Shown: positions 8,313 through 16,997 of the stretch, piece after piece
How positions within the stretch are numbered: position 1 is the stretch's first letter
How the letters are laid out: each line of letters opens with the position of its first letter
Assembly: GCA_015057585.1 (NCBI GenBank)
Contig: SVEF01000001.1
Coordinates: 376,994-440,993, forward strand
Direction: 5' to 3'
DNA length: 64,000 bases
From: Lachnospiraceae bacterium
Lineage (GTDB): Bacteria; Bacillota; Clostridia; Lachnospirales; Lachnospiraceae
Made by a program: the position numbers and the translations under genes
The notes under the pieces: generated by a model
What the model was told of the DNA's origin: nothing
The model's input: the letters and a program-made list of their open reading frames with translations, nothing else
The model's database searches: none

Positions 8313-9353
8313 CTATTCTTTAGAAACCGCCTCCGTCTGACGCTTGATTTCTGCTTCATATGCCGCAAGCTTATCTTTCCAAAGAACTTCCAGTTTTTCG
8401 TCTCCTCTGCGGCTTGTAAGACCACAATTTTCAACCAAGAACTTTCCGAACCACTTTGAGGCCTTCTGTGCGCCGGACAAATTCAAATGCAGACCTGCAT
8501 CATACGTATCCGTCGAAAAATCAAGACCACATTCTTCAATCAGTTCAAGAAAATTAATATAGACCAGATTATGCTTCTTTGCATACTCTTCCATCTGGAC
8601 TTCCCACTCGTCATACCAATACGGATACAAACTCGGTGCTTTTATTAAAACAAGCTGCACTCCTTTTTCTTTGCAAATCGCAGTAATTTTATCCAGATAT
8701 TCATACGCAGTTTCACCAAACGTATAATCTGCCAGCGGACGGCCTGTCGGAACATCTTCCGCCGGTTTCACATCGACCCGCATATAATAACCGTTAAAGG
8801 TCACTTTGTCTCTATGAAATAAGTACTTAAAATCATCCCGGTTGAGTTCTGTAATTCTGGTATGATACCTGAGTATCGGAAATACATAGTCCAGAAACTG
8901 TTCATCCTTTGTCATGGACGCTTTAATTGACCCGATTTTGGAAGCCGACCATTTCATTCCGTCAATTGTCATACGGTTATAGGCTTCCTTTTGCGGCGTA
9001 TTATATTTCATTGATAAAATATTAAATACAACCACTTCCGGCGTTTCATATTTTAAGGTTTCCTCAAGCAGATAGTACGACTGCCAGATTAACTGTTGTG
9101 CACTTCCCCGGATAAAACTATGAATTCCGTACTCTTCCCAGAGCACTGCCGGTATGAAATTTTCATATACTTCACAATCTCCGATAAAGATTACATCATG
9201 GTCCTTTTCTTCCTCATAATACTCTGCAATCATTGCTCCTTCTACGATGCCGGTCATATATTTCGGCACAAGTAAACGTTGCAGAAGCCATAATGAACCG
9301 ATTACCACAACTGTAATCACAAGAGCTGTCAGAATTTTTTTCTTCTTGCCCAC
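8313..9353 (-). CDS. Membrane-anchored SGNH-like protein (DltD-like position) with Cys in place of Ser
   Basis: One N-terminal membrane helix (about residues 8-28) is followed by an extracellular domain. The first SGNH block reads FIGDCEVYENF with Cys60 where the GDS serine is normally found, and the last block reads D285-AGL-H289, the expected Asp/His pair. It sits right after an MBOAT gene and near a carrier protein and an adenylation gene, the slot taken by DltD in d-alanylation operons; DltD, AlgJ and AlgX are related SGNH proteins that work with MBOATs. Whether the cysteine is catalytic or the enzyme is inactive cannot be told. Function is inferred from context. Confidence 0.7.
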   Translation of the reverse strand: MGKKKKILTALVITVVVIGSLWLLQRLLVPKYMTGIVEGAMIAEYYEEEKDHDVIFIGDCEVYENFIPAVLWEEYGIHSFIRGSAQQLIWQSYYLLEETLKYETPEVVVFNILSMKYNTPQKEAYNRMTIDGMKWSASKIGSIKASMTKDEQFLDYVFPILRYHTRITELNRDDFKYLFHRDKVTFNGYYMRVDVKPAEDVPTGRPLADYTFGETAYEYLDKITAICKEKGVQLVLIKAPSLYPYWYDEWEVQMEEYAKKHNLVYINFLELIEECGLDFSTDTYDAGLHLNLSGAQKASKWFGKFLVENCGLTSRRGDEKLEVLWKDKLAAYEAEIKRQTEAVSKE

Positions 9354-9369
9354 TGTTATTTTCTCCTAT

Positions 9370-10965
9370 TTAAAACTGATTATAAATAAACTGGCTGGCA
9401 TCGTAGCCTACTCCGTATGCACCGAATAACAACACTACCAGAAACAGACCATACCAAAGGATTGTACGGACAGGAACAGATAAAGTTCTTATCTTTCCTC
9501 GGACCGATCCGCTTCTTTGTATCAGACTGACGGTCAGCATAAGAAGCATTCCTGCAAATAAAATGATATAATCCTTTGCATCCAGCCCCAATTTTAACAT
9601 ACTTCCGTCAAATATTACTTTCCAATTCCATGTGGTAAACATAGAGCCAAACATCCGGAATGTCAATGGTACATTCCGGTAGCAGTCAAACATACGCAGA
9701 CTGCTCATCAACAAAATTGTCCGAACCACGCGGAACACTTTAAAAGCAAATGCTCCCTCAGCTTTTGGAAATTTCTCATGGAATCTCCGGTATAACGGTT
9801 CTAATTCCTGCGAAATCATAATCACAACAAAGTTTCCAAGTCCCCAGACAATAAAATTCCAACTGGCACCATGCCAAATACCTGTTGTAAACCAAACCAC
9901 AAAGGATGACAAATATACCGGCATACGTTTTCCGATAAATTCTCCAAAATGTGCCCTGGAAAAACGTGAAAATTTGAGCATTGGCTGGCAAACCGAAATC
10001 GGATAAAAAATGTAATCTGTAAACCAACTGCCCATGGTCATATGCCAACGGTTCCAATATTCTTTGATATTCTTTGAAAAATACGGTCTATGAAAGTTTT
10101 CTGTTACCCGGATACCAAGGATTTCTGCAATACCAATGGTAATATCAATCCCGCCGGTAAAGTCCGCATATAACTCCAATGCATAGAATAGCATTCCGGC
10201 AAATACATACGCACCTTTATACTGATCCGGATTTTGAATCAGTTCGTTTACCGCAATCAGCATACGGTCTGCAATGACCATCTTCTTAAAGTAACCCCAG
10301 AGGACTCTCTGAAGTCCCAAGGAAATCTTCGCAAACTCAAAGGCATGTTCCTTATACAAGGACTGTGCCAAGTCATCAAATCTGCTGATTGGTCCCTGTA
10401 CCAACTGCGGAAAAAATGATACAAACAATGCAAATCTTAAAGGATTCTTTTCTGCCTCGTACTTTCCGCGGTAAACATCAATAATGTACCCCATCGACTG
10501 AAACGTATAAAACGAGATGCCGAGCGGAAGAACCAAATCTACAAAAGAAAGCGTCGTTTTACTTCCAAATACCGTCAATACTGCATTCACATTTGAAATT
10601 GCAAAATTTGTATACTTTACAACTGCAAGAATACCAAGATTAAACAACAGGCAGAAAAGAAGCCAATGCCATTGTTTTTTCTTTGCTTTTGCCTTATATT
10701 CTTTCTTCTCTTCCCTTGATAGTTCTTCTTTGTGTTCTTTTACATACAAAGACGTGCTCTGTTGCAGGGAAGTTATCTTTCTTGCAACCAGATAAGTTGA
10801 AACCGTCGTAACAAAAATATATGGCAGAAAAGACGCCCCGGCAAGAAAATAAAACACATAACTAGCCAGTAATAACAGCATCCACTGCCATTTTTTAGGT
10901 ATGATATAATAAAGAACACATGTTATAAGCACGAAGAACAAAAATTCATACGATGTAAATAACAT
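9370..10965 (-). CDS. MBOAT-family membrane O-acyltransferase (DltB/AlgI-like)
   Basis: A 531-residue polytopic membrane protein with the MBOAT pair: His308 in NRWHMT and the near-invariant His365 in TGIWHGASWN. The N-terminal MLFTSYEFLFF and the LPLGISFYTFQSMGY and FPQLVQGPISRF segments are those of the AlgI/DltB/PatA group that move acyl groups across the membrane onto surface polymers. It follows the small carrier protein by 21 bp and precedes the SGNH gene by 16 bp, so it probably takes its acyl group from that carrier. Overall motifs look closer to AlgI-type than to classical DltB, so the acceptor and acyl group remain open. Confidence 0.88.
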   Translation of the reverse strand: MLFTSYEFLFFVLITCVLYYIIPKKWQWMLLLLASYVFYFLAGASFLPYIFVTTVSTYLVARKITSLQQSTSLYVKEHKEELSREEKKEYKAKAKKKQWHWLLFCLLFNLGILAVVKYTNFAISNVNAVLTVFGSKTTLSFVDLVLPLGISFYTFQSMGYIIDVYRGKYEAEKNPLRFALFVSFFPQLVQGPISRFDDLAQSLYKEHAFEFAKISLGLQRVLWGYFKKMVIADRMLIAVNELIQNPDQYKGAYVFAGMLFYALELYADFTGGIDITIGIAEILGIRVTENFHRPYFSKNIKEYWNRWHMTMGSWFTDYIFYPISVCQPMLKFSRFSRAHFGEFIGKRMPVYLSSFVVWFTTGIWHGASWNFIVWGLGNFVVIMISQELEPLYRRFHEKFPKAEGAFAFKVFRVVRTILLMSSLRMFDCYRNVPLTFRMFGSMFTTWNWKVIFDGSMLKLGLDAKDYIILFAGMLLMLTVSLIQRSGSVRGKIRTLSVPVRTILWYGLFLVVLLFGAYGVGYDASQFIYNQF

Positions 10966-10986
10966 AGCTTCTATCTCCGGTTCTTA

Positions 10987-11217
10987 TTATTCTTCGTCTA
11001 AAAGCCGCTGCACGAGTGCCCAGAGAGCTTTTGCTGAATTAAAGTTATCCGGAATAATCTCTTCTGCCGGAATCGCAACATCAAATTCATTATTAATCTC
11101 AGATATCAAAGTAACGATATCAAAAGAATCCAGTACTTTTTTATCAATCAGGGCCTCATGTGTTTCAAAATCAATTTCAGGATGTAACTCCTGCAGAATA
11201 TCCAGCAATTCGTTCAT
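10987..11217 (-). CDS. Acyl/aminoacyl carrier protein (DltC-like)
   Basis: A 76-residue carrier with the phosphopantetheine-attachment serine at position 31 in LDSFDIV and a helical pattern typical of ACP/DltC folds. It differs clearly from the fatty-acid carrier at 23531-23761. It lies 68 bp after the adenylation gene and 21 bp before the MBOAT gene, so it is expected to receive an aminoacyl (or acyl) adenylate as a thioester and pass it to the MBOAT. Confidence 0.85.
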   Translation of the reverse strand: MNELLDILQELHPEIDFETHEALIDKKVLDSFDIVTLISEINNEFDVAIPAEEIIPDNFNSAKALWALVQRLLDEE

Positions 11218-11285
11218 AATCTTTTTCCTTCCTCTTCTATTTCTTTCTTATTTATTTTAGCCCAAAACTTTCTATCCGTCAAATA

Positions 11286-12803
11286 TTATCCTCTGTCTGC
11301 ATAATATTTCTCTTTCAGAAATACACGGTTGATTTTACCGTTCGGGGTTAAAGGCATTTCTGTAAGTCGCTCGGTATAATTCGGAATCATGTAACGCGGC
11401 AGTTTATCCTTTAAATGCATCGTCAGTTCTGCCGGCTCCATGTCACCGACATAGTACAAAACTATCTTTCCTTTTACATTGTCATAAATACATCCGGAAA
11501 GTTTGATTCCCTCCATCATATTTACATTGACTTCAATTTCACCCAGTTCAATCCGGTGACCCATATGCTTAATCTGATAATCCTTACGGGAAACAAATAC
11601 CAGTTCTCCGTATTCGTTATATTTTCCGATATCACCGGTCCGATAAATCAATTCCGGATACGCTGTATTAAGCGGATTCTGTACAAAGGCTTCCGATGTT
11701 TTTTCCGGATTGTTATAATATCCCATGGTCAACGATGTTCCGCGGATACAAATTTCGCCCGGTTCTCCGACACCGGCCCGTTTGTTCTCCTCGTTTAATA
11801 AAATAATTTCCGTATTCTTAAACGGTCTGCCAATCGGAATCGCTTCATCCAGTGCAAAGTCTCGGTTTACTTTATAATAGCAGCACATACCGGTTCCCTC
11901 CGTCGGCCCATACAAATTAGTAAACTTTGCCTCCGGAAGTGTTTCTCTCCAAATACGGAACTGCTTTATCGGAAATACTTCACTACCAAAAGCAATTGTG
12001 TGCAAATATTCCGGTACCACTTTCTTAAACGCACCAAAAGCAGAAATCATGGTAAGGGCAGAAACCACCCAACAGATAGTATTGACTTTCTTCTCATTTA
12101 AGAATTCTACCAGTTTAATCGGGAACATGAATAAACTCTTTGGAACGAGATAGGTTGTTGCCCCGAATTTCAATGTTGGGTAAAGTTCCTTTAAACAGGC
12201 ATCAAAATAAAGCGGAGTCTGATTACCAAACACCGTATCTTCATTAAATTCTAAGGTCTCCGATAACTGTTCAATATAATCAAGAACCGAACGATGACAG
12301 GCAACAACACCTTTTGGCACTCCGGTAGACCCGGATGTAAATACCACATAGATTGCATCCGTATCAATGGCTTTTGCGCGGATTTCATTCAAAAGAGACG
12401 CATCTGCTTCTGTCTGAGCCAGTTCATCATACAAATAGAGTTCCCCGTCAAAATGAAACTCTTTTGCAATTTCAATCGTCTTTTCATCACATACAATCGC
12501 TCTTGGCTTTAAGTTGTCCAAAATCAAATCAATCCGCACTCTCGGCATTTCTTCATCAATCGGCACATAAAAATTACCTGAATTGATTACCCCAAAAAAA
12601 GCTGTAATTGTCTTTGGATGTTTATTCATAAAAACAACAATCGGTTCCTTATACAGACCCTTTTTTACAAAAAAAGTCGCAAGTGCCCGGTTTTGGTCAT
12701 AGACATCCTGAAAAGTAAGTGCATCTGTTTCATTAGCAAATGCAATCTTTTCCGGTACTTTTTTTACTGTTACATCCAAGTATTCCAATACATGATTCTG
12801 CAT
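11286..12803 (-). CDS. AMP-forming amino-acid adenylating enzyme (DltA-like)
   Basis: A 505-residue adenylation-domain protein. The core motifs are FTSGSTGVPKGVV (ATP loop), YGPTEGTG, YRTGDIG, IKHMGHRIELGEIE and the C-terminal PNGKINR with catalytic Lys490. It has the size and stand-alone form of D-alanine:carrier ligase DltA and sits beside a carrier, an MBOAT and an SGNH gene. The ribosome site AGGAG lies just past the stop of the preceding racemase gene, 16 bp away. The residue loaded might be D-Ala as in teichoic acid d-alanylation, but the racemase next door and divergent pocket segments (YFDACLKELYP) leave that open. Confidence 0.82.
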   Translation of the reverse strand: MQNHVLEYLDVTVKKVPEKIAFANETDALTFQDVYDQNRALATFFVKKGLYKEPIVVFMNKHPKTITAFFGVINSGNFYVPIDEEMPRVRIDLILDNLKPRAIVCDEKTIEIAKEFHFDGELYLYDELAQTEADASLLNEIRAKAIDTDAIYVVFTSGSTGVPKGVVACHRSVLDYIEQLSETLEFNEDTVFGNQTPLYFDACLKELYPTLKFGATTYLVPKSLFMFPIKLVEFLNEKKVNTICWVVSALTMISAFGAFKKVVPEYLHTIAFGSEVFPIKQFRIWRETLPEAKFTNLYGPTEGTGMCCYYKVNRDFALDEAIPIGRPFKNTEIILLNEENKRAGVGEPGEICIRGTSLTMGYYNNPEKTSEAFVQNPLNTAYPELIYRTGDIGKYNEYGELVFVSRKDYQIKHMGHRIELGEIEVNVNMMEGIKLSGCIYDNVKGKIVLYYVGDMEPAELTMHLKDKLPRYMIPNYTERLTEMPLTPNGKINRVFLKEKYYADRG

Positions 12804-12819
12804 GTCCTATTACTCCTGT

Positions 12820-13533
12820 TTACGTCAATAATCTTTGATATTTTGCTTTTAATTTTCCGCAATTTAAAACTGCAGCTCTCGCCAAAACTTCCATTGCATC
12901 CAGATAGCCGTGCCCGATTTTTTCATCCCGGCTTAACATGGACAGTTCGGTACAACCGAGAATAATTACCTCTGCACCTTTTACCAAAAGTTCTGTCTCA
13001 ACCAGTTGAAATCGTTCCATATCTGCACGCAAACCTGCTTTAACATTATTATAAATAATGTGCATCACCATCTTCTGTTTTTCTTCTGACGGCAACACTA
13101 CACGGATTCCCCTCTGCTCCAACTCTTTTTGAAAAACACCGGCATTTATAGTTCCGTCCGTAGCTTCTAAACCGACCACGCGAACCCCTTCTCTTTCAAG
13201 ATAATCCGCTGTTTCCCGAATAATGTGAAGCACCGGCGTTTCAAGTGATTCCTGTATATCATCAAACAAGGCATGGGCCGTAATGCAAGGAATTGCAATG
13301 TAATCCACACCGGTATTCTCAATCTTTTTACCGCATTCCACAATCTGCGGGACCGGATTCTCTGTTGATGTTCCAAGTAAATATGCAGTTCTGTCAGGAA
13401 TCTGCGGCAAACTGTGCACAACCATCGGTATATGCTCCTGATCTGTTTTGGCATCTGTCATTTCCGTTACAAGTTGCATAAAATATACGGTCGCCATAGG
13501 ACCAAGTCCACCGATTACACCTAATGTTTTCAT
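12820..13533 (-). CDS. Aspartate/glutamate racemase-superfamily amino-acid racemase
   Basis: A 237-residue PLP-independent racemase. The N terminus KTLGVIGGLGPMAT is the superfamily start; two catalytic cysteines are seen, Cys83 in IPCITAH and Cys194 in LGCTELS. The first motif has Ile where many members have Asn (PCNTAH), which may change substrate binding. Family members act on Asp, Glu or, for RacX-like enzymes, basic amino acids. It is placed between the transglutaminase-like gene (15 bp) and the adenylation gene (16 bp), so it may make the D-amino acid used by that operon. The substrate is unknown. Confidence 0.85.
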   Translation of the reverse strand: MKTLGVIGGLGPMATVYFMQLVTEMTDAKTDQEHIPMVVHSLPQIPDRTAYLLGTSTENPVPQIVECGKKIENTGVDYIAIPCITAHALFDDIQESLETPVLHIIRETADYLEREGVRVVGLEATDGTINAGVFQKELEQRGIRVVLPSEEKQKMVMHIIYNNVKAGLRADMERFQLVETELLVKGAEVIILGCTELSMLSRDEKIGHGYLDAMEVLARAAVLNCGKLKAKYQRLLT

Positions 13534-13548
13534 GTCATTACCTCAAAA

Positions 13549-15081
13549 CTACTTAATTTCCGGATATAAACTCCGGTCAAAAATATGGGTATTCTTATGT
13601 GTTGATGAATACGCCTCTAACTCAGCATCCGTCAAAAGGAAAAATTCACTCTTGTCCTTTCTTGGTGTAGAATCAAAATGATACCAGCCGTCTTCTACCC
13701 AAACAAGATTCCAGTAATGGGACGGATTTGTAGTAGCCTTTACGATATCCAGGTTCTGAAGCCCTGCTCTGGTCAGAAGTTCTTTTGCAGATGCAGCATA
13801 AACAAAGCAGTCTCCCTGTTTCTTAAAGAGTCCCTCATAAGCCCCACGCATATAATTTCCTTTTTCCGAGTGGCTGATATAACCAATATTATTCTTTAAC
13901 CAGCGATAGATGGCTTTTGCTTTTTCACGGTCTGTCATCCCGTCGTTTATAATCCCTGCCAGAATGGAATCCGCCTTTTCGTGAATTGCATCCTCATCTG
14001 CCCACTTCGGAGCCTCTTCTACTACATTGATTTTTCCGGTTACTGTTGTTTTGTTTCCGGAACAGTCTGTTACGGAATAAATAACTTCGTATGTTCCTAC
14101 CTTATCCAAATCTACGGAAGAACGGTCGATTTCCACTTTCATTTCCGTCTTTGTGTCAATATCATCCACATAGTTCATTGCTTTTTTATAGGAAACCGTA
14201 CCTCCAACCACGACATCGATATCTGTTACAGACAATGTCGGTGCTTTTGTATCCTTTTGTACTGTAAGCTTTGCTTCTGCAATTGTCTTATTAGCCTGTG
14301 CATCTGTTACAACCAGCTGCACTTTTTGTTCTCCTTCCGTGTCCCACTTTGGCTCTGTGGAAAACTCAACGCTGACCTCTGTGTCATCAGAAACATCTAC
14401 AATAAAATCTTCAGTTTTCAGTTTTTTATTTAACCATGTTACGGCATCTTTTGTAGTAACAACAGGTGCTTTTCTGTCACTGATGCTGAGGACCGCTGTT
14501 GCAGCATCTCCGTCTACCATAAGATCAATTCCGTATTCCCCCGGTACTGTCACGTCAATCAAACTAATATCGGTAACATATGAGATGGTACTTCCCTCCG
14601 TAATCAGGAATTCTTCCGGAAAAGGAACCGGTGTACCCAGATGCAATTCTACCTTTGGTACTACATTCAGAATATTTAAAACTGCTGTCGCAGTCGTCAT
14701 ATTTCCTGCGGTATCCGAAACCACAAGCTGTATTTCTCTTGCACCGTATTTCTCGAAATCCGGTGTCACAAGATAAACAACCGTACAGTCTGTTTCGTCT
14801 TCTATCAACTCAATAAAATCCTCCGGATTCACCGGCACTCCATAACTTCCGATTACCCGCTTGGTTGTTACCACCGGAGCTGTCTGGTCTGGAATCGGTG
14901 TAGCGGTTGGAGATGTTGTCGGACTCGGTGTGGTATCTTCTTTCTCTATCGGAGACGGTGTTGGCGTAATATCTTCTGCATTACGGCTAAATATAAACGC
15001 AGCCGTAAAAACAAGACCTAAAATCAACAAACTAACCATAAGAACTAAAATCAAATTCCCATTTTTTCTATTCTCATTCAT
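13549..15081 (-). CDS. Membrane-anchored Ig-repeat protein with transglutaminase-like domain
   Basis: The order is an N-terminal membrane helix (about residues 10-30), a Thr/Pro-rich linker (TPTPS, TTSPTATP), about four Ig-like or bacterial repeat modules (each with Asp/Gly-rich strand turns such as VVSDTAGNMT and VTDCSGNKT), and a transglutaminase-like domain at residues 370-510. The catalytic triad is visible as Cys425 (GDCFVY), His455 (SHYWNL) and Asp470 (HFDSTP). Such domains act as proteases, amidases or cross-linking enzymes on surface proteins or peptidoglycan peptides. It is the first gene behind a strong promoter in the racemase/Dlt-like run. Which bond it acts on is not known. Confidence 0.85.
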   Translation of the reverse strand: MNENRKNGNLILVLMVSLLILGLVFTAAFIFSRNAEDITPTPSPIEKEDTTPSPTTSPTATPIPDQTAPVVTTKRVIGSYGVPVNPEDFIELIEDETDCTVVYLVTPDFEKYGAREIQLVVSDTAGNMTTATAVLNILNVVPKVELHLGTPVPFPEEFLITEGSTISYVTDISLIDVTVPGEYGIDLMVDGDAATAVLSISDRKAPVVTTKDAVTWLNKKLKTEDFIVDVSDDTEVSVEFSTEPKWDTEGEQKVQLVVTDAQANKTIAEAKLTVQKDTKAPTLSVTDIDVVVGGTVSYKKAMNYVDDIDTKTEMKVEIDRSSVDLDKVGTYEVIYSVTDCSGNKTTVTGKINVVEEAPKWADEDAIHEKADSILAGIINDGMTDREKAKAIYRWLKNNIGYISHSEKGNYMRGAYEGLFKKQGDCFVYAASAKELLTRAGLQNLDIVKATTNPSHYWNLVWVEDGWYHFDSTPRKDKSEFFLLTDAELEAYSSTHKNTHIFDRSLYPEIK

Positions 15082-15119
15082 CTCTTCCGTCTCCTGTAAA
15101 ATTATTTGTAATCATTGGA

Positions 15120-15148
15120 ATTTTACTCTCTTTCCATGGTCATGTCAA
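15120..15148 (-). promoter_or_regulatory. Sigma-A promoter of the transglutaminase-racemase-Dlt-like operon
   Basis: Minus strand shows a perfect TTGACA, a 17-bp spacer and TAAAAT (5/6), 39 bp upstream of the ATG at 15081. No obvious promoter is seen again until 7662, and the seven genes between are spaced by 15-68 bp, which supports one transcript. Confidence 0.75.
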
Positions 15149-15168
15149 GGCGTTAGCCAAGTTCTTTT

Positions 15169-15648
15169 CTACATCTGTAATATGTTTCTGATTTTATCTC
15201 CGGAAAATCCTTTTCGATATAATTTTGCCGCCAGTTTCTGTTTTTCCTCATACGAACAAGTCTGTAACATTTCTTCTGTCACATGATACTTTAGCAGACA
15301 TCGTCGTATGGCGAGTTCCTCCTGTGACTCTCCGGATTCCGTCACATAATTTTCTTTCATGGCAACCAGGATATCCTCCTCTGAAATACCTTTTTGTTTT
15401 AACAAATATTCCAATTCTCTTTTACTTTTCTGTTCTTTTCTGTTTCTGATAAAGTTGCCGGCCACGCGCAAATCATCCAAATAATGAAAGGAATCCAGAT
15501 AAGTGAAGATTTCTGCAATGATTTCCTCCGGATATTCTCCTTTCACCAGTTTATCATTGAGTTCTTTCCTGGAATAATCTTTCTTTTCCAGTAAATGCAT
15601 TGCTCTTTTTTTTCCACGTTTTAGAAGTTCTTCCTGCTCATTTAACAT
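15169..15648 (-). CDS. recX: Regulatory protein RecX
   Basis: A 159-residue RecX-family protein, built from three-helix repeats, that binds RecA filaments and limits their activity. Typical features are the RAMHLLEKKDYSRKELNDKL start, the YLDSFHYLDDLRVAGNFIRNR block and the RKGFSGDKIRNIL end. It lies directly downstream of recA but a strong terminator stands between them, so it is probably expressed at a fraction of the recA level or from read-through. Confidence 0.88.
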   Translation of the reverse strand: MLNEQEELLKRGKKRAMHLLEKKDYSRKELNDKLVKGEYPEEIIAEIFTYLDSFHYLDDLRVAGNFIRNRKEQKSKRELEYLLKQKGISEEDILVAMKENYVTESGESQEELAIRRCLLKYHVTEEMLQTCSYEEKQKLAAKLYRKGFSGDKIRNILQM

Positions 15649-15672
15649 CCTCTTCTCCTTTTTATCTATAGC

Positions 15673-15708
15673 AAAAAAACTGCCACAGAAAACTATTTTC
15701 TGTGGCAG
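15673..15708 (-). terminator. Rho-independent terminator of recA
   Basis: A perfect 13-bp stem (CTGCCACAGAAAA at 15680-15692 with TTTTCTGTGGCAG at 15696-15708) and a 3-nt loop, followed on the minus strand by seven Ts (15679-15673). Confidence 0.9.
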
Positions 15709-15742
15709 TAATCTACATTTTGTCCAACAACGACTCTGTCAC

Positions 15743-16762
15743 CTATTCTGTCACGGACGTAACATTCGTAGGAAGACCATACTTTTCACGAACCTTATTT
15801 TCTACTTCAGCCATAATCTCCGGATTTTCTTTCAAATATAGCTTTGCATTTTCACGCCCCTGGCCAATCTTTCCGTCATTATATGCAAACCACGCGCCGC
15901 TCTTTACAATAATATTTTCATTAGCTGCCAAATCCAGGATATCACCCTCTCTGGAAATGCCCTTACCGAACATGATATCAAATTCTGCTTCTTTAAATGG
16001 CGGAGCAACTTTGTTCTTTACTACCTTGATACGGGTACGGTTACCAACTACTTCACCGGCATTCTTTAAAGATTCAATTCTTCGTACATCCATTCGCACA
16101 GAAGAATAGAATTTAAGCGCACGTCCACCGGTCGTTGTTTCCGGATTTCCGAACATAACACCAACCTTTTCACGGAGCTGGTTAATAAAAATAACGACAC
16201 AATTGGAACGACTGATTGCCGCTGTCAATTTTCTGAGTGCCTGAGACATCAGTCTTGCCTGAAGACCGACATGGGAATCTCCCATATCACCTTCGATTTC
16301 TGCCTTTGGAACAAGGGCTGCAACCGAGTCAACAATCACAATATCAATCGCACCGGAACGCACCATGGTCTCTGTAATTTCAAGTGCCTGCTCTCCGTTA
16401 TCCGGCTGTGAAATATATAAATTATCAATATCTACTCCGATATTTTTTGCATAAACAGGATCTAATGCATGCTCTGCATCAATAAAACCTGCAATACCGC
16501 CACGTTTCTGAATTTCTGCTACCATATGTAAGGCAACCGTTGTCTTACCGCTGGATTCCGGTCCGTAGATTTCAACAATACGTCCCTTTGGGATACCGCC
16601 GACGCCAAGTGCAATATCCAGACTTAAAGAACCGGTCGGCACTGCCTCCACATTCATGTGCGCAGCACTGTCACCCAGTTTCATAACTGAACCTTTACCA
16701 TACTGTTTTTCTATCTGCCCCAGTGCAGATTCCAATGCTCTTAATTTTTCATTATCAGCCAT
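15743..16762 (-). CDS. recA: Recombinase RecA
   Basis: RecA binds single-stranded DNA, drives strand exchange and triggers LexA self-cleavage. The 339-residue protein has Walker A GPESSGKT (residues 67-74), [19 protein letters not shown] (loop L1 region), [23 protein letters not shown] (L2) and the GQGRENAK C-terminal segment. Start and length fit the family. The upstream region has two LexA-type operators around a near-perfect promoter, and the gene ends at a strong terminator ahead of recX. Confidence 0.99.
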   Translation of the reverse strand: MADNEKLRALESALGQIEKQYGKGSVMKLGDSAAHMNVEAVPTGSLSLDIALGVGGIPKGRIVEIYGPESSGKTTVALHMVAEIQKRGGIAGFIDAEHALDPVYAKNIGVDIDNLYISQPDNGEQALEITETMVRSGAIDIVIVDSVAALVPKAEIEGDMGDSHVGLQARLMSQALRKLTAAISRSNCVVIFINQLREKVGVMFGNPETTTGGRALKFYSSVRMDVRRIESLKNAGEVVGNRTRIKVVKNKVAPPFKEAEFDIMFGKGISREGDILDLAANENIIVKSGAWFAYNDGKIGQGRENAKLYLKENPEIMAEVENKVREKYGLPTNVTSVTE

Positions 16763-16801
16763 AACTCTTTACCTCCGTGTTTAAAATCGACCGTATGTTC
16801 T

Positions 16802-16815
16802 CGAACTTTTGTTCT
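16802..16815 (-). promoter_or_regulatory. LexA/SOS operator downstream of the recA -10
   Basis: The site is AGAACAAAAGTTCG on the minus strand: GAAC, four bases, GTTC, the core of the Gram-positive SOS box (CGAACRNRYGTTYC). It begins two bases after the -10 hexamer, so bound LexA would block the transcription start. Confidence 0.8.
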
Positions 16816-16816
16816 T

Positions 16817-16845
16817 ATTATATCCCGCTAATCTTATCTTGTCAA
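16817..16845 (-). promoter_or_regulatory. recA promoter
   Basis: Perfect TTGACA, 17-bp spacer and perfect TATAAT on the minus strand; an unusually strong consensus, which fits a promoter held down by a repressor. Confidence 0.9.
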
Positions 16846-16858
16846 GTACATTTGTTCG
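16845..16858 (-). promoter_or_regulatory. LexA/SOS operator upstream of the recA -35
   Basis: The minus strand reads CGAACAAATGTACT, 12 of 14 positions of the SOS box, and abuts the -35 hexamer. Together with the site at 16802-16815 it brackets the promoter; the two are 43 bp apart, about four helical turns. Confidence 0.75.
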
Positions 16859-16937
16859 ATTTTTCAGTGTATTTGCTGTGATTTTGGAAACTAACTTAAT
16901 TTTAGCAAAGAACACGTCCAAAAACAAGGACTCCATC

Positions 16938-16981
16938 AAAAAAGTACTCCATTTTCCTATAGAAAAAACAGAGTACTTTTT
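16938..16981 (-). terminator. Terminator of ilvA
   Basis: AAAAAGTACTC and GAGTACTTTTT pair at the base of a hairpin, with further A/T pairing inside, followed by Ts on the minus strand. It separates ilvA from recA. Confidence 0.8.
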
Positions 16982-16997
16982 GTCTATTTTGTACAAA

